From VBAS01 sp035318985 (GTDB taxonomy: Bacteria > Bacteroidota > Bacteroidia > Chitinophagales > Chitinophagaceae): DNA of 46,078 bases. Shown here piece by piece: positions 16,601 through 24,030 of the stretch; the stretch's first letter is position 1, and each line of letters begins with the position of its first letter. The notes beneath the pieces were generated by a model. That model worked only from the letters and a program-made list of their open reading frames with translations. It was not told the origin of the DNA and searched no databases. Position numbers and translations under genes: made by a program. The stretch is from assembly GCA_035318985.1 (NCBI GenBank), contig DATHDP010000068.1:1-46078 (forward strand), given 5' to 3'.

Positions 16601-16952
16601 TCTTTATTGGGCGACCATCTCTTACTTTAGCAAGTATTGGCAACACATCACCATCCTGAACATAAGTTGTTGCATAATATTTTGAAACTCCCGGAACAAT
16701 ATCAGCTGGTTTATTGGCAAAAGGAATTGCTTTTCTTACCGGCGTTTTACAACCAGCAGCAATAGCAGCGGCAGCAGTGCTGAATCCAAGATATTTCAGA
16801 AAGTCGCGACGTGGGGCGGTAGCATCCAGCCAGCCTTTATTATTTCTATCTTCAAAAGGAAGGTCCTCCTGGAACTCATTCTCCATTTTCTTTGCTAGCT
16901 CTTCACTTCCTTTCAGCTCGCCGAAACTTTGCCAATATTTATTATCGCTCAT
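13698..16952 (-). CDS. actB: Alternative complex III subunit ActB, fused Mo-type and Fe-S protein
   Basis: The 1084-residue periplasmic iron-sulfur subunit of ACIII. The N-terminus carries a twin-arginine signal (RRDFLKYLGF, Arg48-Arg49) ending IAAGC, which could also be lipidated. Residues of about 80-740 form the molybdopterin-oxidoreductase-like B1 domain, which lacks a cofactor in characterised ACIII. The B2 ferredoxin domain (about 800-1015) has CTACGACVVAC, CQHCDNAPCENVC, CIGTRYCANNC and CSFC plus CMQAC. In the third motif the second Cys is Thr, consistent with one [3Fe-4S] and three [4Fe-4S] clusters. ATG 16952 is chosen; the open frame to 16997 adds residues that do not fit. The tail is Glu/Ala/His-rich. 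Confidence 0.96.
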   Translation of the reverse strand: MSDNKYWQSFGELKGSEELAKKMENEFQEDLPFEDRNNKGWLDATAPRRDFLKYLGFSTAAAAIAAGCKTPVRKAIPFANKPADIVPGVSKYYATTYVQDGDVLPILAKVRDGRPIKIEGNNECTYTGGGTSARAQASVLDLYDTNRLTHPKRKVGDKFEEVPTFEQLDKMIGDAGVTNAVLLTSTITSITTKEIITKYPGLKHVQYDADSFSGMLMANEATFGKRAIPSYNLAKAKIIVSLGADFLGTWLSPVEFARQYSQTRKLKDGASEMSRHLQFESFMSMTGANADERFTHRPSEAGAIASALLAAIAGNAATTALSDKVKAGITKAATELMANKGAAVVVSGSNDVNVQTVVNAINNAIGAYGSTIDWSTTLNYRLGVDKDLSDLIDQMNAGQVGAIMIYGANPSYNYHAADKFNAALAKVKTKISFNEYLDETTEHCDYVIPAHHFLESWGDAEPKTGYTSFIQPTIHPLFKTRAFQTSLLKWSGNNTDYETYFKNYWETKLGSKTAFDTALQRGVIDGNAKSLTATSINTKDSTGAKPPVVTIQATTAPSPGSFNGASVQEAVAAISGIKKGGKVELVLYQKVSIGTGKQGTNPWLQELPDPITKATWDNYVMMSMPLAKEIVGVDLIGGSERHINSYEYYPEKPVVTVTVGGKSVELPVMIIPGMDKDTIAIAVGYGRSKNLGKAAGEVGKNVYGFSSSNATTRDNYSPDVTVANANKTYRVAQSQVHNSYENRSEVVKETSLASFVHDRKQFKRFREELAADFAPKTGDFRTESTIYPDHIQPGLKWGMSVDMNSCTACGACVVACHAENNVPVVGKREVARYHDMHWLRIDRYFVTNKENPDDVKAVVFQPMMCQHCDNAPCENVCPVAATNHSSEGLNQMAYNRCIGTRYCANNCPYKVRRFNWADYTGADSFPNNRDQQLVGKLDPVVEHMNDDLTRMVLNPDVTVRSRGVMEKCSFCVQRLQEAKLDAKKANTTLADGKAKTACMQACPTEAIVFGNVHDKESKVVKTRAENDDRLFYVIEQVHTLPNVNYLAKIRNTNEMIESKIKEHVATENHATEATTEEKKTEAAH

Positions 16953-17006
16953 ATAGTTGAATGTGAAAATTTGAAACCCGAAATTTTTATCGATCAATAA
17001 GTCAGA

Positions 17007-18281
17007 TCAGTAATGACATTTTTGACACTCTAAACCGCCGATATCTTTTACAGTTACGCTATCCATCTTACCGCTCTTGATATCATTATGGAATTTCTCG
17101 TATATGCTATAAAATTTATTTCCTGTGGCTTTGCCTGCACTATCTGTTTTATAAAAATCAACTTTTGTATTACGATGACAGTTAATACACCAGCCCATGC
17201 TTAATTCTGAAAATTGGTACACTTCATCCATGTTTGTGATCTCACCATGACAAGACTGGCATTGTACTTTACCCGCTTTTATATGCTGAGAGTGGTTGAA
17301 ATAAACATGATCAGGCAGGTTATGAATTTTAGTCCAGGTAATAGGTTTTGCTTTTGAAGGATCCCATGCGGCTGCATTCTTTGGATCAAAGCCAGCAAAG
17401 CTGTATAATTTTTGGATCTCTCTTGTTCCGTCTACTTTGGTACCATCTGCTCTTGTTAATTCGGGCCCTTTCGTGTACTCATTAATTGTTTTATGGCAAT
17501 TCATACAAACATTCACGGATGGAATTGCTGCATGTTTGCTATCCATAGCAGCGCCATGACAATACAAACAATTTATCTGGTTGATACCTGCATGTACTTT
17601 ATGAGAATAGAAGATCGGTTGCGTTGGTTCATAATGCTTTTGTCTGCCAAAATCTATTAAGGCATTGGCTGTATAATAACCGCCAACAATAAAAAGAACA
17701 ATTGAGAAGATGGCTATGTAAACTTTATTCTTATAAAACGGAACTGGCTCTGGACGAAGGATACCTTCATGGTCATCACTGAGTTTTTTCAAATTGCTAT
17801 TAACCTGCATAAGGATGAGAGCAATAAGGGCCATGATCAATGAAATGATGCCGAATATTAATGCGCCATGGCCTTCTCCTTCCGGATTACCACCGCCATC
17901 TTTTACGGTAACTGGAATGGTCCACTCATTTACATATTTAATAACTGCATCAAGTTCCGGATCTGTGATTTGGCCCTCAAAAACCTGCATTGACGTTGGC
18001 TTCAAATTTACAGCTTCGATTGCTCTTGGAATTCCTGCTTTTACGGCATTCTGCCAATTCCTGATCCAAATGTGAAGTGCTTTCGTGTCTCCACCCCACC
18101 TGTCAACAACACCTTGTAAGTTAGGTCCTGTTGCCCCATCATTACCCATTGTATGACAACTTGCACATTTAGCTATGAATATAGCTTTACCATCCTGCGC
18201 ATTGATTTTTGAAAAGGAAAAAACAAAAAAAGTAACTAGAAGTAATATTCTTGTTGGAGTGAAATACTTATATGGGATCAT
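17007..18281 (-). CDS. actA: Alternative complex III subunit ActA, hexaheme cytochrome c
   Basis: The multiheme subunit of ACIII. Starting from ATG 18281 it is 424 residues: a signal peptide, then a class I cytochrome c-like domain with C39-ASC-H43 and probable ligand Met98. Two hydrophobic helices follow (about 139-158 and 186-208), then a five-heme domain with CxxCH at 238, 259, 341, 365 and 419. The last motif ends one residue before the C-terminus. Characterised ActA proteins are pentaheme, so the N-terminal monoheme domain is an addition. It is the first gene of the operon, divergent from the DUF6787 gene across 282 bp. The upstream in-frame extension to 18365 is not signal-like. Confidence 0.93.
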   Translation of the reverse strand: MIPYKYFTPTRILLLVTFFVFSFSKINAQDGKAIFIAKCASCHTMGNDGATGPNLQGVVDRWGGDTKALHIWIRNWQNAVKAGIPRAIEAVNLKPTSMQVFEGQITDPELDAVIKYVNEWTIPVTVKDGGGNPEGEGHGALIFGIISLIMALIALILMQVNSNLKKLSDDHEGILRPEPVPFYKNKVYIAIFSIVLFIVGGYYTANALIDFGRQKHYEPTQPIFYSHKVHAGINQINCLYCHGAAMDSKHAAIPSVNVCMNCHKTINEYTKGPELTRADGTKVDGTREIQKLYSFAGFDPKNAAAWDPSKAKPITWTKIHNLPDHVYFNHSQHIKAGKVQCQSCHGEITNMDEVYQFSELSMGWCINCHRNTKVDFYKTDSAGKATGNKFYSIYEKFHNDIKSGKMDSVTVKDIGGLECQKCHY

Positions 18282-18329
18282 AGAAGCAATTAGATCTAAA
18301 GAATGTGGATAAAATCTCTTAACCGGCTG

Positions 18330-18362
18330 CAAAAATAAGTCATGAAGGCAACAAAAGTTCAA
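18330..18362 (-). promoter_or_regulatory. Candidate promoter of the act-cox operon
   Basis: On the minus strand TATTTTTG (18337-18330) matches the -7 consensus TAnnTTTG. A TTG at 18362-18360 lies 22 bp upstream, within the spacing seen in Bacteroidota. Transcription would begin about 40 nt before the actA ATG. The match is exact for the -7 box but the region is T-rich, so chance is possible. Confidence 0.4.
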
Positions 18363-18444
18363 CACGTTTAAATTTTTTTTGATCCGCTTCCAGACTGCGT
18401 TTCATCGGATTTGAATGTTGTTCTTTATAAAGCTGATTAAACAA

Positions 18445-18470
18445 TGTCACTATTCTGTCAACCTTTGACA
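18445..18470. promoter_or_regulatory. TGTCA half-sites forming a palindrome, possible operator
   Basis: TGTCAACCTTTGACA (18456-18470) has perfect 6-bp arms around three bases. An additional TGTCA half-site lies at 18445-18449. It is located in the 282-bp divergent region between actA and the DUF6787 gene. It may be bound by a dimeric regulator, but which one is unknown. Confidence 0.4.
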
Positions 18471-18563
18471 AACAAATTTTTTTTTGTTATTAATGATAGT
18501 TCTTTTATCCGATTTTTGTCAGAATAACTTTATTCATATTGATCGTAACAAAAAATTTTGTGC

Positions 18564-18869
18564 ATGTTTGAGAAATTAAGACAAAAATGGAAAGTAAACG
18601 TTTTTCAATTAGTGCTGATTCTTTGCACATTTGCGATCGGTGGCAGTTTGACAGGTTATGCTGCAAAAAAAATAATGAATGCGCTTTCAATTGAAGCAGA
18701 TTGGCTTTGGACTATCATTTATATACTTCTTGTTACCTTGATCTGGCCCATGATGGTTTTAATTATCAGCCTTCCTTTTGGGCAATTCAGGTTTTTCTAT
18801 AACTATACCCGTAAACTTGGGCAGAGAATTGGGTTATTGAAACCGGGGAAAGTCAACAATCAAAACTAA
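18564..18869 (+). CDS. DUF6787 family small membrane protein
   Basis: A 101-residue protein with two hydrophobic helices (about residues 11-31 and 45-70). Conserved-looking segments are KLRQKWKVN, TFAIGGSLTGYAAKKIM and LPFGQFRFFYNYTRKLGQRI. As I remember it this matches DUF6787, a Bacteroidota family of unknown function; the label is from memory. ATG 18564 is used; a TTG two codons upstream is less likely. It is divergent from actA, which could mean shared regulation from the intergenic region. Confidence 0.7.
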   Translation: MFEKLRQKWKVNVFQLVLILCTFAIGGSLTGYAAKKIMNALSIEADWLWTIIYILLVTLIWPMMVLIISLPFGQFRFFYNYTRKLGQRIGLLKPGKVNNQN

Positions 18870-18917
18870 AAGTCAAAAGCCGGAATGGTGGCTCTTACGT
18901 TTGGGAGCTTAGAATCC

Positions 18918-19820
18918 TTACTTCATTTTAGCCAACTCAGTTTCAGCGGCAATATATCCAAAGCTGCTCCATTGATTGCCAGCCACTACTTTTTCAAACA
19001 AATCCTTTGCTTTTCCCTTATCTCCTTTTAATTGATAATAGGTACCAAGGCCAAAACCCACTGTCGCGTTACTGACTGTTTGCTGGTTTTTAATTTTTTC
19101 AACCAGCTTGCTATCATCCCCGGATTGATACATTAATAATATATCATAGTAATCCCGATTGTCTATAATTTCCATATCCTTTGTCACATCCAGTAAATGG
19201 TGATCCGCATCTTTTGACCTCCCCATTTTGCGCAGTACAATATTTATCCAGTTTAATGTGGCGACTTTCATATCATCATTATCTGCAATGTCAAGACATT
19301 TTTCCCATGCAAGCAATGCCTGCCGGTTATCTCCTTTCAGATAATAAGCCAGGCCAAGGTGGTAATATATATTAGTATGCAATGAGCTTGTCGGAAAGTT
19401 TTTTTCATTAGGAATTCCGTCTTCTTCTATTTCGTCTATCTGGTCCTTTATAAGATCAATTGCTTTTTTAAGATCAGCGATCGCATTATCATAGCAGCGT
19501 AAAGTGATATAGCGATGCCCCCTGTGGCGGTAAAATCTTGCATTGTCTGGATGAAGGTTTATCCCTTTTGTATAAATAGCTATTGCTTCTTTATAATATC
19601 CCAGGTAAGCAAGGCGGCGACCATACCATATTATATGATCATCATTAAGGCTATCGGCTTTATACTTTTTTTCGGCGGATCTCATGTTAGCCTCAAAAAC
19701 TTTTTTTAATGAGTCGGTAAGGGAAGGAGCGGGGTATTGTTTGTCTTCGCAGTTTTGTTTTTGCGCAAAACTGATATTGCTCATTACTGCAAATAAAAAT
19801 GGCAGAATAAATTTTCTCAT
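18918..19820 (-). CDS. Periplasmic tetratricopeptide repeat protein
   Basis: A 300-residue exported TPR protein. A Sec signal peptide (ending NISFAQ) is followed by at least three TPR-like helix pairs: LAYLGYYKEAIAIYTKGINL, RHRGHRYITLRCYDNAIADL and YHLGLAYYLKGDNRQALLAW. A fourth is near the C-terminus (TYYQLKGDKGKAKDLFEKV). TPR proteins mediate protein contacts; no partner can be named from the sequence. It is convergent with the DUF6787 gene (49-bp gap) and divergent from purN with only 40 bp between start codons. Confidence 0.8.
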   Translation of the reverse strand: MRKFILPFLFAVMSNISFAQKQNCEDKQYPAPSLTDSLKKVFEANMRSAEKKYKADSLNDDHIIWYGRRLAYLGYYKEAIAIYTKGINLHPDNARFYRHRGHRYITLRCYDNAIADLKKAIDLIKDQIDEIEEDGIPNEKNFPTSSLHTNIYYHLGLAYYLKGDNRQALLAWEKCLDIADNDDMKVATLNWINIVLRKMGRSKDADHHLLDVTKDMEIIDNRDYYDILLMYQSGDDSKLVEKIKNQQTVSNATVGFGLGTYYQLKGDKGKAKDLFEKVVAGNQWSSFGYIAAETELAKMK

Positions 19821-19825
19821 ACCGA

Positions 19826-19839
19826 AAAGTTACAACTTT
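19826..19839. promoter_or_regulatory. 14-bp palindrome in the 40-bp divergent spacer
   Basis: AAAGTT-AC-AACTTT is a perfect inverted repeat between the TPR gene and purN. On the minus strand it contains TAACTTTT, close to the -7 consensus, and on the plus strand TACAACTTTG. It may hold back-to-back promoters, which would have to overlap in this short space. Confidence 0.35.
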
Positions 19840-19860
19840 GCGCCGGTGAAAAAATTAAGG

Positions 19861-20439
19861 ATGAAACAAATTGCTATTTTTTCTTCGGGAACTGGATCTA
19901 ATGCAAAAAAGATAATCGATCACCTGCTATCAAAGGAAAAAAGTAATTCTACGCCAGTTGTAAGTTTGATCGTTTGCAATAAACCCGAGGCCGGCGTTTT
20001 AAAAATTGCCGCAGAAAATAATATCCCGGTTTTGCTGATTGAAAAGGAAAAATTTTTTCGCGGCAATGCTTACATAGATGAACTTAAGGCTGCAAATATT
20101 GACTTTATAGTCCTCGCCGGTTTTTTGTGGAAGATACCAGATGCATTAATAAAAGCATTTCGCCGAAAAATGATCAATATCCACCCGGCTCTTTTACCAA
20201 AATATGGTGGTAAGGGGATGTACGGAAACTTCGTACATGAAGCCGTGATCGTCAATAAGGAAAAGGAAAGCGGCGTTACCATTCACTATGTAGATGAGGT
20301 TTATGATCACGGGCAGATCATTTTGCAGGCAACCTGCCTTGTTTCAGACGATGATACGCCTGAAACACTGGCAAAAAAAGTACAGGTGCTGGAACACAGG
20401 CATTTTCCCGCCGCCGTTTCATTACTTGCTACACTTTAG
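19861..20439 (+). CDS. purN: Phosphoribosylglycinamide formyltransferase
   Basis: Transfers a formyl group from 10-formyl-tetrahydrofolate to GAR, the third step of purine synthesis, in the cytoplasm. It is 192 residues, the normal PurN length. Motifs: FSSGTGSNAKKI at the N-terminus (phosphate binding), the catalytic N-x-H in MINIHPALLPKYGGKGMYG, and the catalytic Asp in VDEVYDHGQIILQ. The ATG at 19861 was chosen; the frame is open to 19684 but that extension overlaps the divergent TPR gene. No other purine gene is next to it. Confidence 0.95.
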   Translation: MKQIAIFSSGTGSNAKKIIDHLLSKEKSNSTPVVSLIVCNKPEAGVLKIAAENNIPVLLIEKEKFFRGNAYIDELKAANIDFIVLAGFLWKIPDALIKAFRRKMINIHPALLPKYGGKGMYGNFVHEAVIVNKEKESGVTIHYVDEVYDHGQIILQATCLVSDDDTPETLAKKVQVLEHRHFPAAVSLLATL

Positions 20440-20475
20440 ATTACTATTTGCATTTTCTTTTGTTACTTGCCGTGC

Positions 20476-21225
20476 TTGAGAAAATTTTCAGTCTATATTA
20501 TAATAATTGCCTGTTGCTTTGCTTCAAAGGCCAGTGCCCAGTCTTTTAAATTGAGAGGCACTGTTTATGACAGTACTAAAACTTACCCGGTCATTTCTGT
20601 AAGCGTTTTAACTTCTGCGGGTAAAGGAACTGTAACAGATATATATGGTCATTACGAGATAGATGTAACTGAAACGGATTCGGTTTGGTTCAGCTACTTA
20701 AATAAGCCTACTATTAAATATGTTGTTGGAAAGATCCCCGATGCCTCGCATTTTGATATTGCCATACATATTAATGTGCCTATGCTAAAAGAAGTGATCG
20801 TGAAACAACGTAATTACAAAATGGATTCTATTCAAAATCGTATTGATTATGCAAAGGCTTTTGACTGGCAAAAACCAAGACTGGAAGGGATCTCGAGTGG
20901 AGACTTGGGTTCCGCTGCAGGTTTTGATCTTGATGCGATCATCCACATGTTCCAATTCAGAAAAAATAAAAGCAATGAAGCTTTCAGAGAAAGGTTATTA
21001 GCGGAAGAAAGAGAGAAATTTATTGATCATCGTTTTAATAAAGCACTTGTGTTGCGATTAACAGGATTGATCGGTGATGCAAGAGATAGTTTTATGCAAA
21101 GTTGCCGGCCCTCTTATGAGATCTGCATGTACGTCGGTGAATATGATTTTCAATACTACATTAAAAAATGCTATGAAGCTTATAAGCTTAAGAAAAGCGA
21201 AGGTTGGTTAAGAAAAGAAAATTAA
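20476..21225 (+). CDS. Secreted protein with CarboxypepD_reg-like domain
   Basis: A protein of about 249 residues with a signal peptide (RKFSVYIIIIACCFASKASA). It is followed by a carboxypeptidase-regulatory-like beta-sandwich: FKLRGTVYDSTKTYPVISVSV, TDIYGHYEID and VPMLKEVIVKQRNY. The domain has the GTV-D and G-x-Y-x-I strand pattern used in TonB-dependent receptors, but no barrel follows. The C-terminal half is helical and charged. No ATG precedes the signal peptide; TTG 20476 or TTG 20467 must serve as start, and 20476 gives the more usual signal peptide. Function unknown, probably envelope-associated. Confidence 0.65.
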   Translation: MRKFSVYIIIIACCFASKASAQSFKLRGTVYDSTKTYPVISVSVLTSAGKGTVTDIYGHYEIDVTETDSVWFSYLNKPTIKYVVGKIPDASHFDIAIHINVPMLKEVIVKQRNYKMDSIQNRIDYAKAFDWQKPRLEGISSGDLGSAAGFDLDAIIHMFQFRKNKSNEAFRERLLAEEREKFIDHRFNKALVLRLTGLIGDARDSFMQSCRPSYEICMYVGEYDFQYYIKKCYEAYKLKKSEGWLRKEN

Positions 21226-21255
21226 CTTACTGTCGTTTTTAAACGAAACTGCTTT

Positions 21256-21915
21256 ATGAGTAATAAGCTTCACAATGAACTTAAGAAAGAGTTTCAGCTC
21301 GAACGGCTAATCCTTTTTAGTGACGCTGTGTTTGCGATTGCGATTACTTTATTAGTCATTGAAATAAAGATCCCCGAAATACATGAAAAACCAGTAACAG
21401 ATAATGCTGTTTTACATAAACTTGCCGAGCTCATTCCAAAATTTGTTGGCTTTCTTGTCAGTTTTTTATTGATCGGTCAATACTGGATCGTTCATCACAG
21501 GATGTTCAGCTTCGTTATCAATTTCACTGACCGGCTCATCTGGCTGAATATTTTGTTTTTATTCGCTATTGCATTAATGCCATTCAGCACTGGTTTTTAT
21601 AGCGAATATGTTTTAAGAGGTGTGGTAACACCGGTCATTTTTTACACGGGTAATATTGCTTTGCTTGGCCTTGCAAATTTTTTAATGTGGAGATACTTAA
21701 GCAATCAGAAAAATAATTTAACCGAAAACCTGACACCAGCCTTAGCAAAATATTTTTCATTAAGAGCATTAACGGTACCTGTAATATTTGTCATCTTCTC
21801 CTTTGTTTATTTATATAATCCAACGATCGCATTCTTCATACCGATACTTATTCCTTTTATCCTGCGTCTTATCTTTAATCCTATGAAGAAAAAAATTACT
21901 AACCCAGGCAATTAA
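21256..21915 (+). CDS. TMEM175-type (DUF1211) potassium channel-like protein, paralog 1
   Basis: A 219-residue membrane protein of about six helices. It carries the TMEM175 signature ERLILFSDAVFAIAITLLVIEIKIP in its first helix, shown here as R then FSDAVFAIAITLL. Bacterial TMEM175 proteins are tetrameric K+ channels in which helix-one residues of this signature line the pore. A second motif, LIGQYWIVHHRMFSF, is also typical. Channel function is inferred from the family. A paralog lies at 36087-36791. It is followed 10 nt later by the serine hydrolase, so the two may be co-transcribed. Confidence 0.87.
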   Translation: MSNKLHNELKKEFQLERLILFSDAVFAIAITLLVIEIKIPEIHEKPVTDNAVLHKLAELIPKFVGFLVSFLLIGQYWIVHHRMFSFVINFTDRLIWLNILFLFAIALMPFSTGFYSEYVLRGVVTPVIFYTGNIALLGLANFLMWRYLSNQKNNLTENLTPALAKYFSLRALTVPVIFVIFSFVYLYNPTIAFFIPILIPFILRLIFNPMKKKITNPGN

Positions 21916-21925
21916 AATAAAAAAC

Positions 21926-23212
21926 ATGAAGCTTGTTATTTTATCTGTTGTTTTCCTGTTTTCTTTTTTTATTAATTCATTTTCCCAAATTGTTCTGCAA
22001 TCAGTCAATCCTGAAACACAAGGCATATCATCTGGAAGGCTAAAACAGATCGATGCAAATATCAATCAATGGATAAAAGAAGGACAACTGAACGGCGCTA
22101 CTGCTATCATTCTCCGCAATGGGAAAATAGTTTATCATAAAGCGTTTGGCTTTGCCGGTGAAAATGTTCCGATGAAAATAGGTAATATTTTCCGTATTGC
22201 TTCTATGACAAAACCGATCATCAGTGTTGCTGCAATGATGCTATATGAAGAAGGAAAATTTTTACTGACAGACCCAATCTCAAAATTTATTCCTGAGTTT
22301 AAAAATCCTGTTGTTCTTGATAAATACAATGCAGCCGACACAACATACACAACAGTTCCTGCAAAAAGAGAAATTACTATGCGGGATATTTTATCGCAAA
22401 CTTCCGGAATTGGTTATGCGCAAATAGGCTCAGCCACTTCCAATGCGATCTATTATAAAAATAAAATAAATGGAGGCATTGGTACGCCGTATTCCACATT
22501 GAAAGATGTGATTCCAAGACTTGCTAAGCTTCCTTTGTTTGCACAACCCGGTGAGGAATTTTATTATGGATTAAATACCGATGTACTTGGTTATTTGATC
22601 GAAGTGATCAGCGGCATGCCGTTAGATAAATATTTACAGCAAAAAATATTTCAGCCACTTGGCATGAAAGACACTTATTTCTTTTTGCCAAAAGAAAAAC
22701 AAGCAAGACTTGTCTCGCTATATTCCCAGGGTAATAACAAGATGAGCATACAGGATTCATTGATAAGTTTGAACGGAACTTTTTCAAGAGATTTTCCAAA
22801 AACAACTAATGGAACTTATTTTTCAGGAGGGGCGGGATTAAATTCAACAGCTTATGATTATGCTTTATTTGGTCAAATGCTTTTAAATGGCGGTGAATTA
22901 AATGGGAAAAAGATCTTATCTCCTGCCACCGTTCAGATAATGGTATCAAACCAGATCGGTGAGTTGTTGATGTGGGGCGATGCAAATAAACCAAGAAGAT
23001 TCGGTTTGGGTTTTGGTATTCTTACTGATAATGCAGAAAGAATTTTGATGATACCTGCGGGTTCATATGGTTGGGATGGAATGTTTGCTTCGCATTATTG
23101 GACCGATCCTAAAAATAAAATGGTAGTGGTTTTTATGCGGAACATCTGGCCAACCGAACATTGGGATTATGGGGATAGGATAAAACCACTTATTTACCAG
23201 GCTTTGAAATGA
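21926..23212 (+). CDS. Serine hydrolase, class C beta-lactamase-like
   Basis: An exported 428-residue member of the beta-lactamase-related serine hydrolases. A signal peptide precedes the N-terminal domain. Catalytic S93-x-x-K96 is visible in RIASMTKPIIS, and Y-x-N in FYYGLNTDVLGYL. The third motif is less clear, with GSYGWDGMFASHYWTDP in the expected place. This family includes peptidases and esterases acting on peptidoglycan or D-amino acid substrates. There is no basis to call it a resistance enzyme. It is one of two such hydrolases in the window (other at 31057-32208), and they differ strongly in sequence. Confidence 0.85.
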   Translation: MKLVILSVVFLFSFFINSFSQIVLQSVNPETQGISSGRLKQIDANINQWIKEGQLNGATAIILRNGKIVYHKAFGFAGENVPMKIGNIFRIASMTKPIISVAAMMLYEEGKFLLTDPISKFIPEFKNPVVLDKYNAADTTYTTVPAKREITMRDILSQTSGIGYAQIGSATSNAIYYKNKINGGIGTPYSTLKDVIPRLAKLPLFAQPGEEFYYGLNTDVLGYLIEVISGMPLDKYLQQKIFQPLGMKDTYFFLPKEKQARLVSLYSQGNNKMSIQDSLISLNGTFSRDFPKTTNGTYFSGGAGLNSTAYDYALFGQMLLNGGELNGKKILSPATVQIMVSNQIGELLMWGDANKPRRFGLGFGILTDNAERILMIPAGSYGWDGMFASHYWTDPKNKMVVVFMRNIWPTEHWDYGDRIKPLIYQALK

Positions 23213-23275
23213 ATGAAAGCTATGAGTTGTAGGCTTTGAGCTAGAAACATTGAACTTCAAACAACAAACAATAAA

Positions 23276-24025
23276 ATGGAAGCACATGCACATACTCATA
23301 CTGAAAGAAAAAAATGGACACATTATTTCTGGGAGTTCTTTATGCTTTTCCTTGCTGTTACACTTGGCTTTCTGGTGGAAAATCAGCGTGAGCATTATAT
23401 AGAACACCAGCGGGAAAAAAAATTTGCCGCTTTACTATATGAAGATCTCAAAAAAGATACTCTTTTTATAAACCGCATCATTGATATAAAAGAATGGCGC
23501 AATGGTAAAATTGATAGCTTGTTTTATTTTTTATCACAACCTACCCTGCAAGAAAATGCAACTGCTATCTATTATTATACCCAGTTTCTGGATATTGATC
23601 TCCCTTTTAAACCGAATGATGCCACTATTCAGCAACTCCGCAGTTCGGGGAGCTTAAGATATTTTAGCAATCTAAAACTATACAATGAGATCAGCGTATA
23701 CTATTCTGATTGCTCATTCTATATAGACCGTGAAGAAGAAGGTGTAAATAATACAATGCTTTTGTCAGTCACACCAAAACTTTTTAACGCCCAAAAAATG
23801 TATTCATTTCTAAAAGTTACTGCTGATATTAAAGATGCGGTCCATTATCCTACAGGAAAAATGGAACTCCTTACTACTGAAAGCAAAACCATCAATGAAT
23901 TATTAATGTATGCAAAAAAGATAAAGAAAAGTAATGATGTTGCATTAATGTTGCTGAAAGGGTTTATAGTCCAGGAATTAAAAACATTGATGGAAGAATT
24001 AAAAAAAGAATATAAATTGAAATAA
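23276..24025 (+). CDS. His-rich single-pass membrane protein, family copy 1
   Basis: A 249-residue protein with N-terminus MEAHAHTHTERKKW, one membrane helix (about residues 17-36) and the motif ENQREHYIEHQREKKF. A soluble helical region carries NDATIQQLRSSGSLRYFSN, and the C-terminus ends KKEYKLK. The same layout occurs three more times in tandem at 41745-43981. The positive KK before the helix suggests the His-rich end is cytoplasmic and the large part periplasmic. Function unknown; the core resembles my memory of DUF6090-type Bacteroidota proteins. It is followed 5 nt later by the next gene, so the two are probably co-transcribed. Confidence 0.75.
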   Translation: MEAHAHTHTERKKWTHYFWEFFMLFLAVTLGFLVENQREHYIEHQREKKFAALLYEDLKKDTLFINRIIDIKEWRNGKIDSLFYFLSQPTLQENATAIYYYTQFLDIDLPFKPNDATIQQLRSSGSLRYFSNLKLYNEISVYYSDCSFYIDREEEGVNNTMLLSVTPKLFNAQKMYSFLKVTADIKDAVHYPTGKMELLTTESKTINELLMYAKKIKKSNDVALMLLKGFIVQELKTLMEELKKEYKLK

Positions 24026-24030
24026 AGTTT

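Noticed and set aside
13656..17000. Long plus-strand open frames opposite actB and actA
   Set aside because: They are fragmented, of low-complexity composition and opposite a well-supported gene, so they are shadows.
21926..23212. Beta-lactamase resistance gene
   Set aside because: The SxxK and YxN motifs fit the broad serine-hydrolase family; nothing points to antibiotic hydrolysis.
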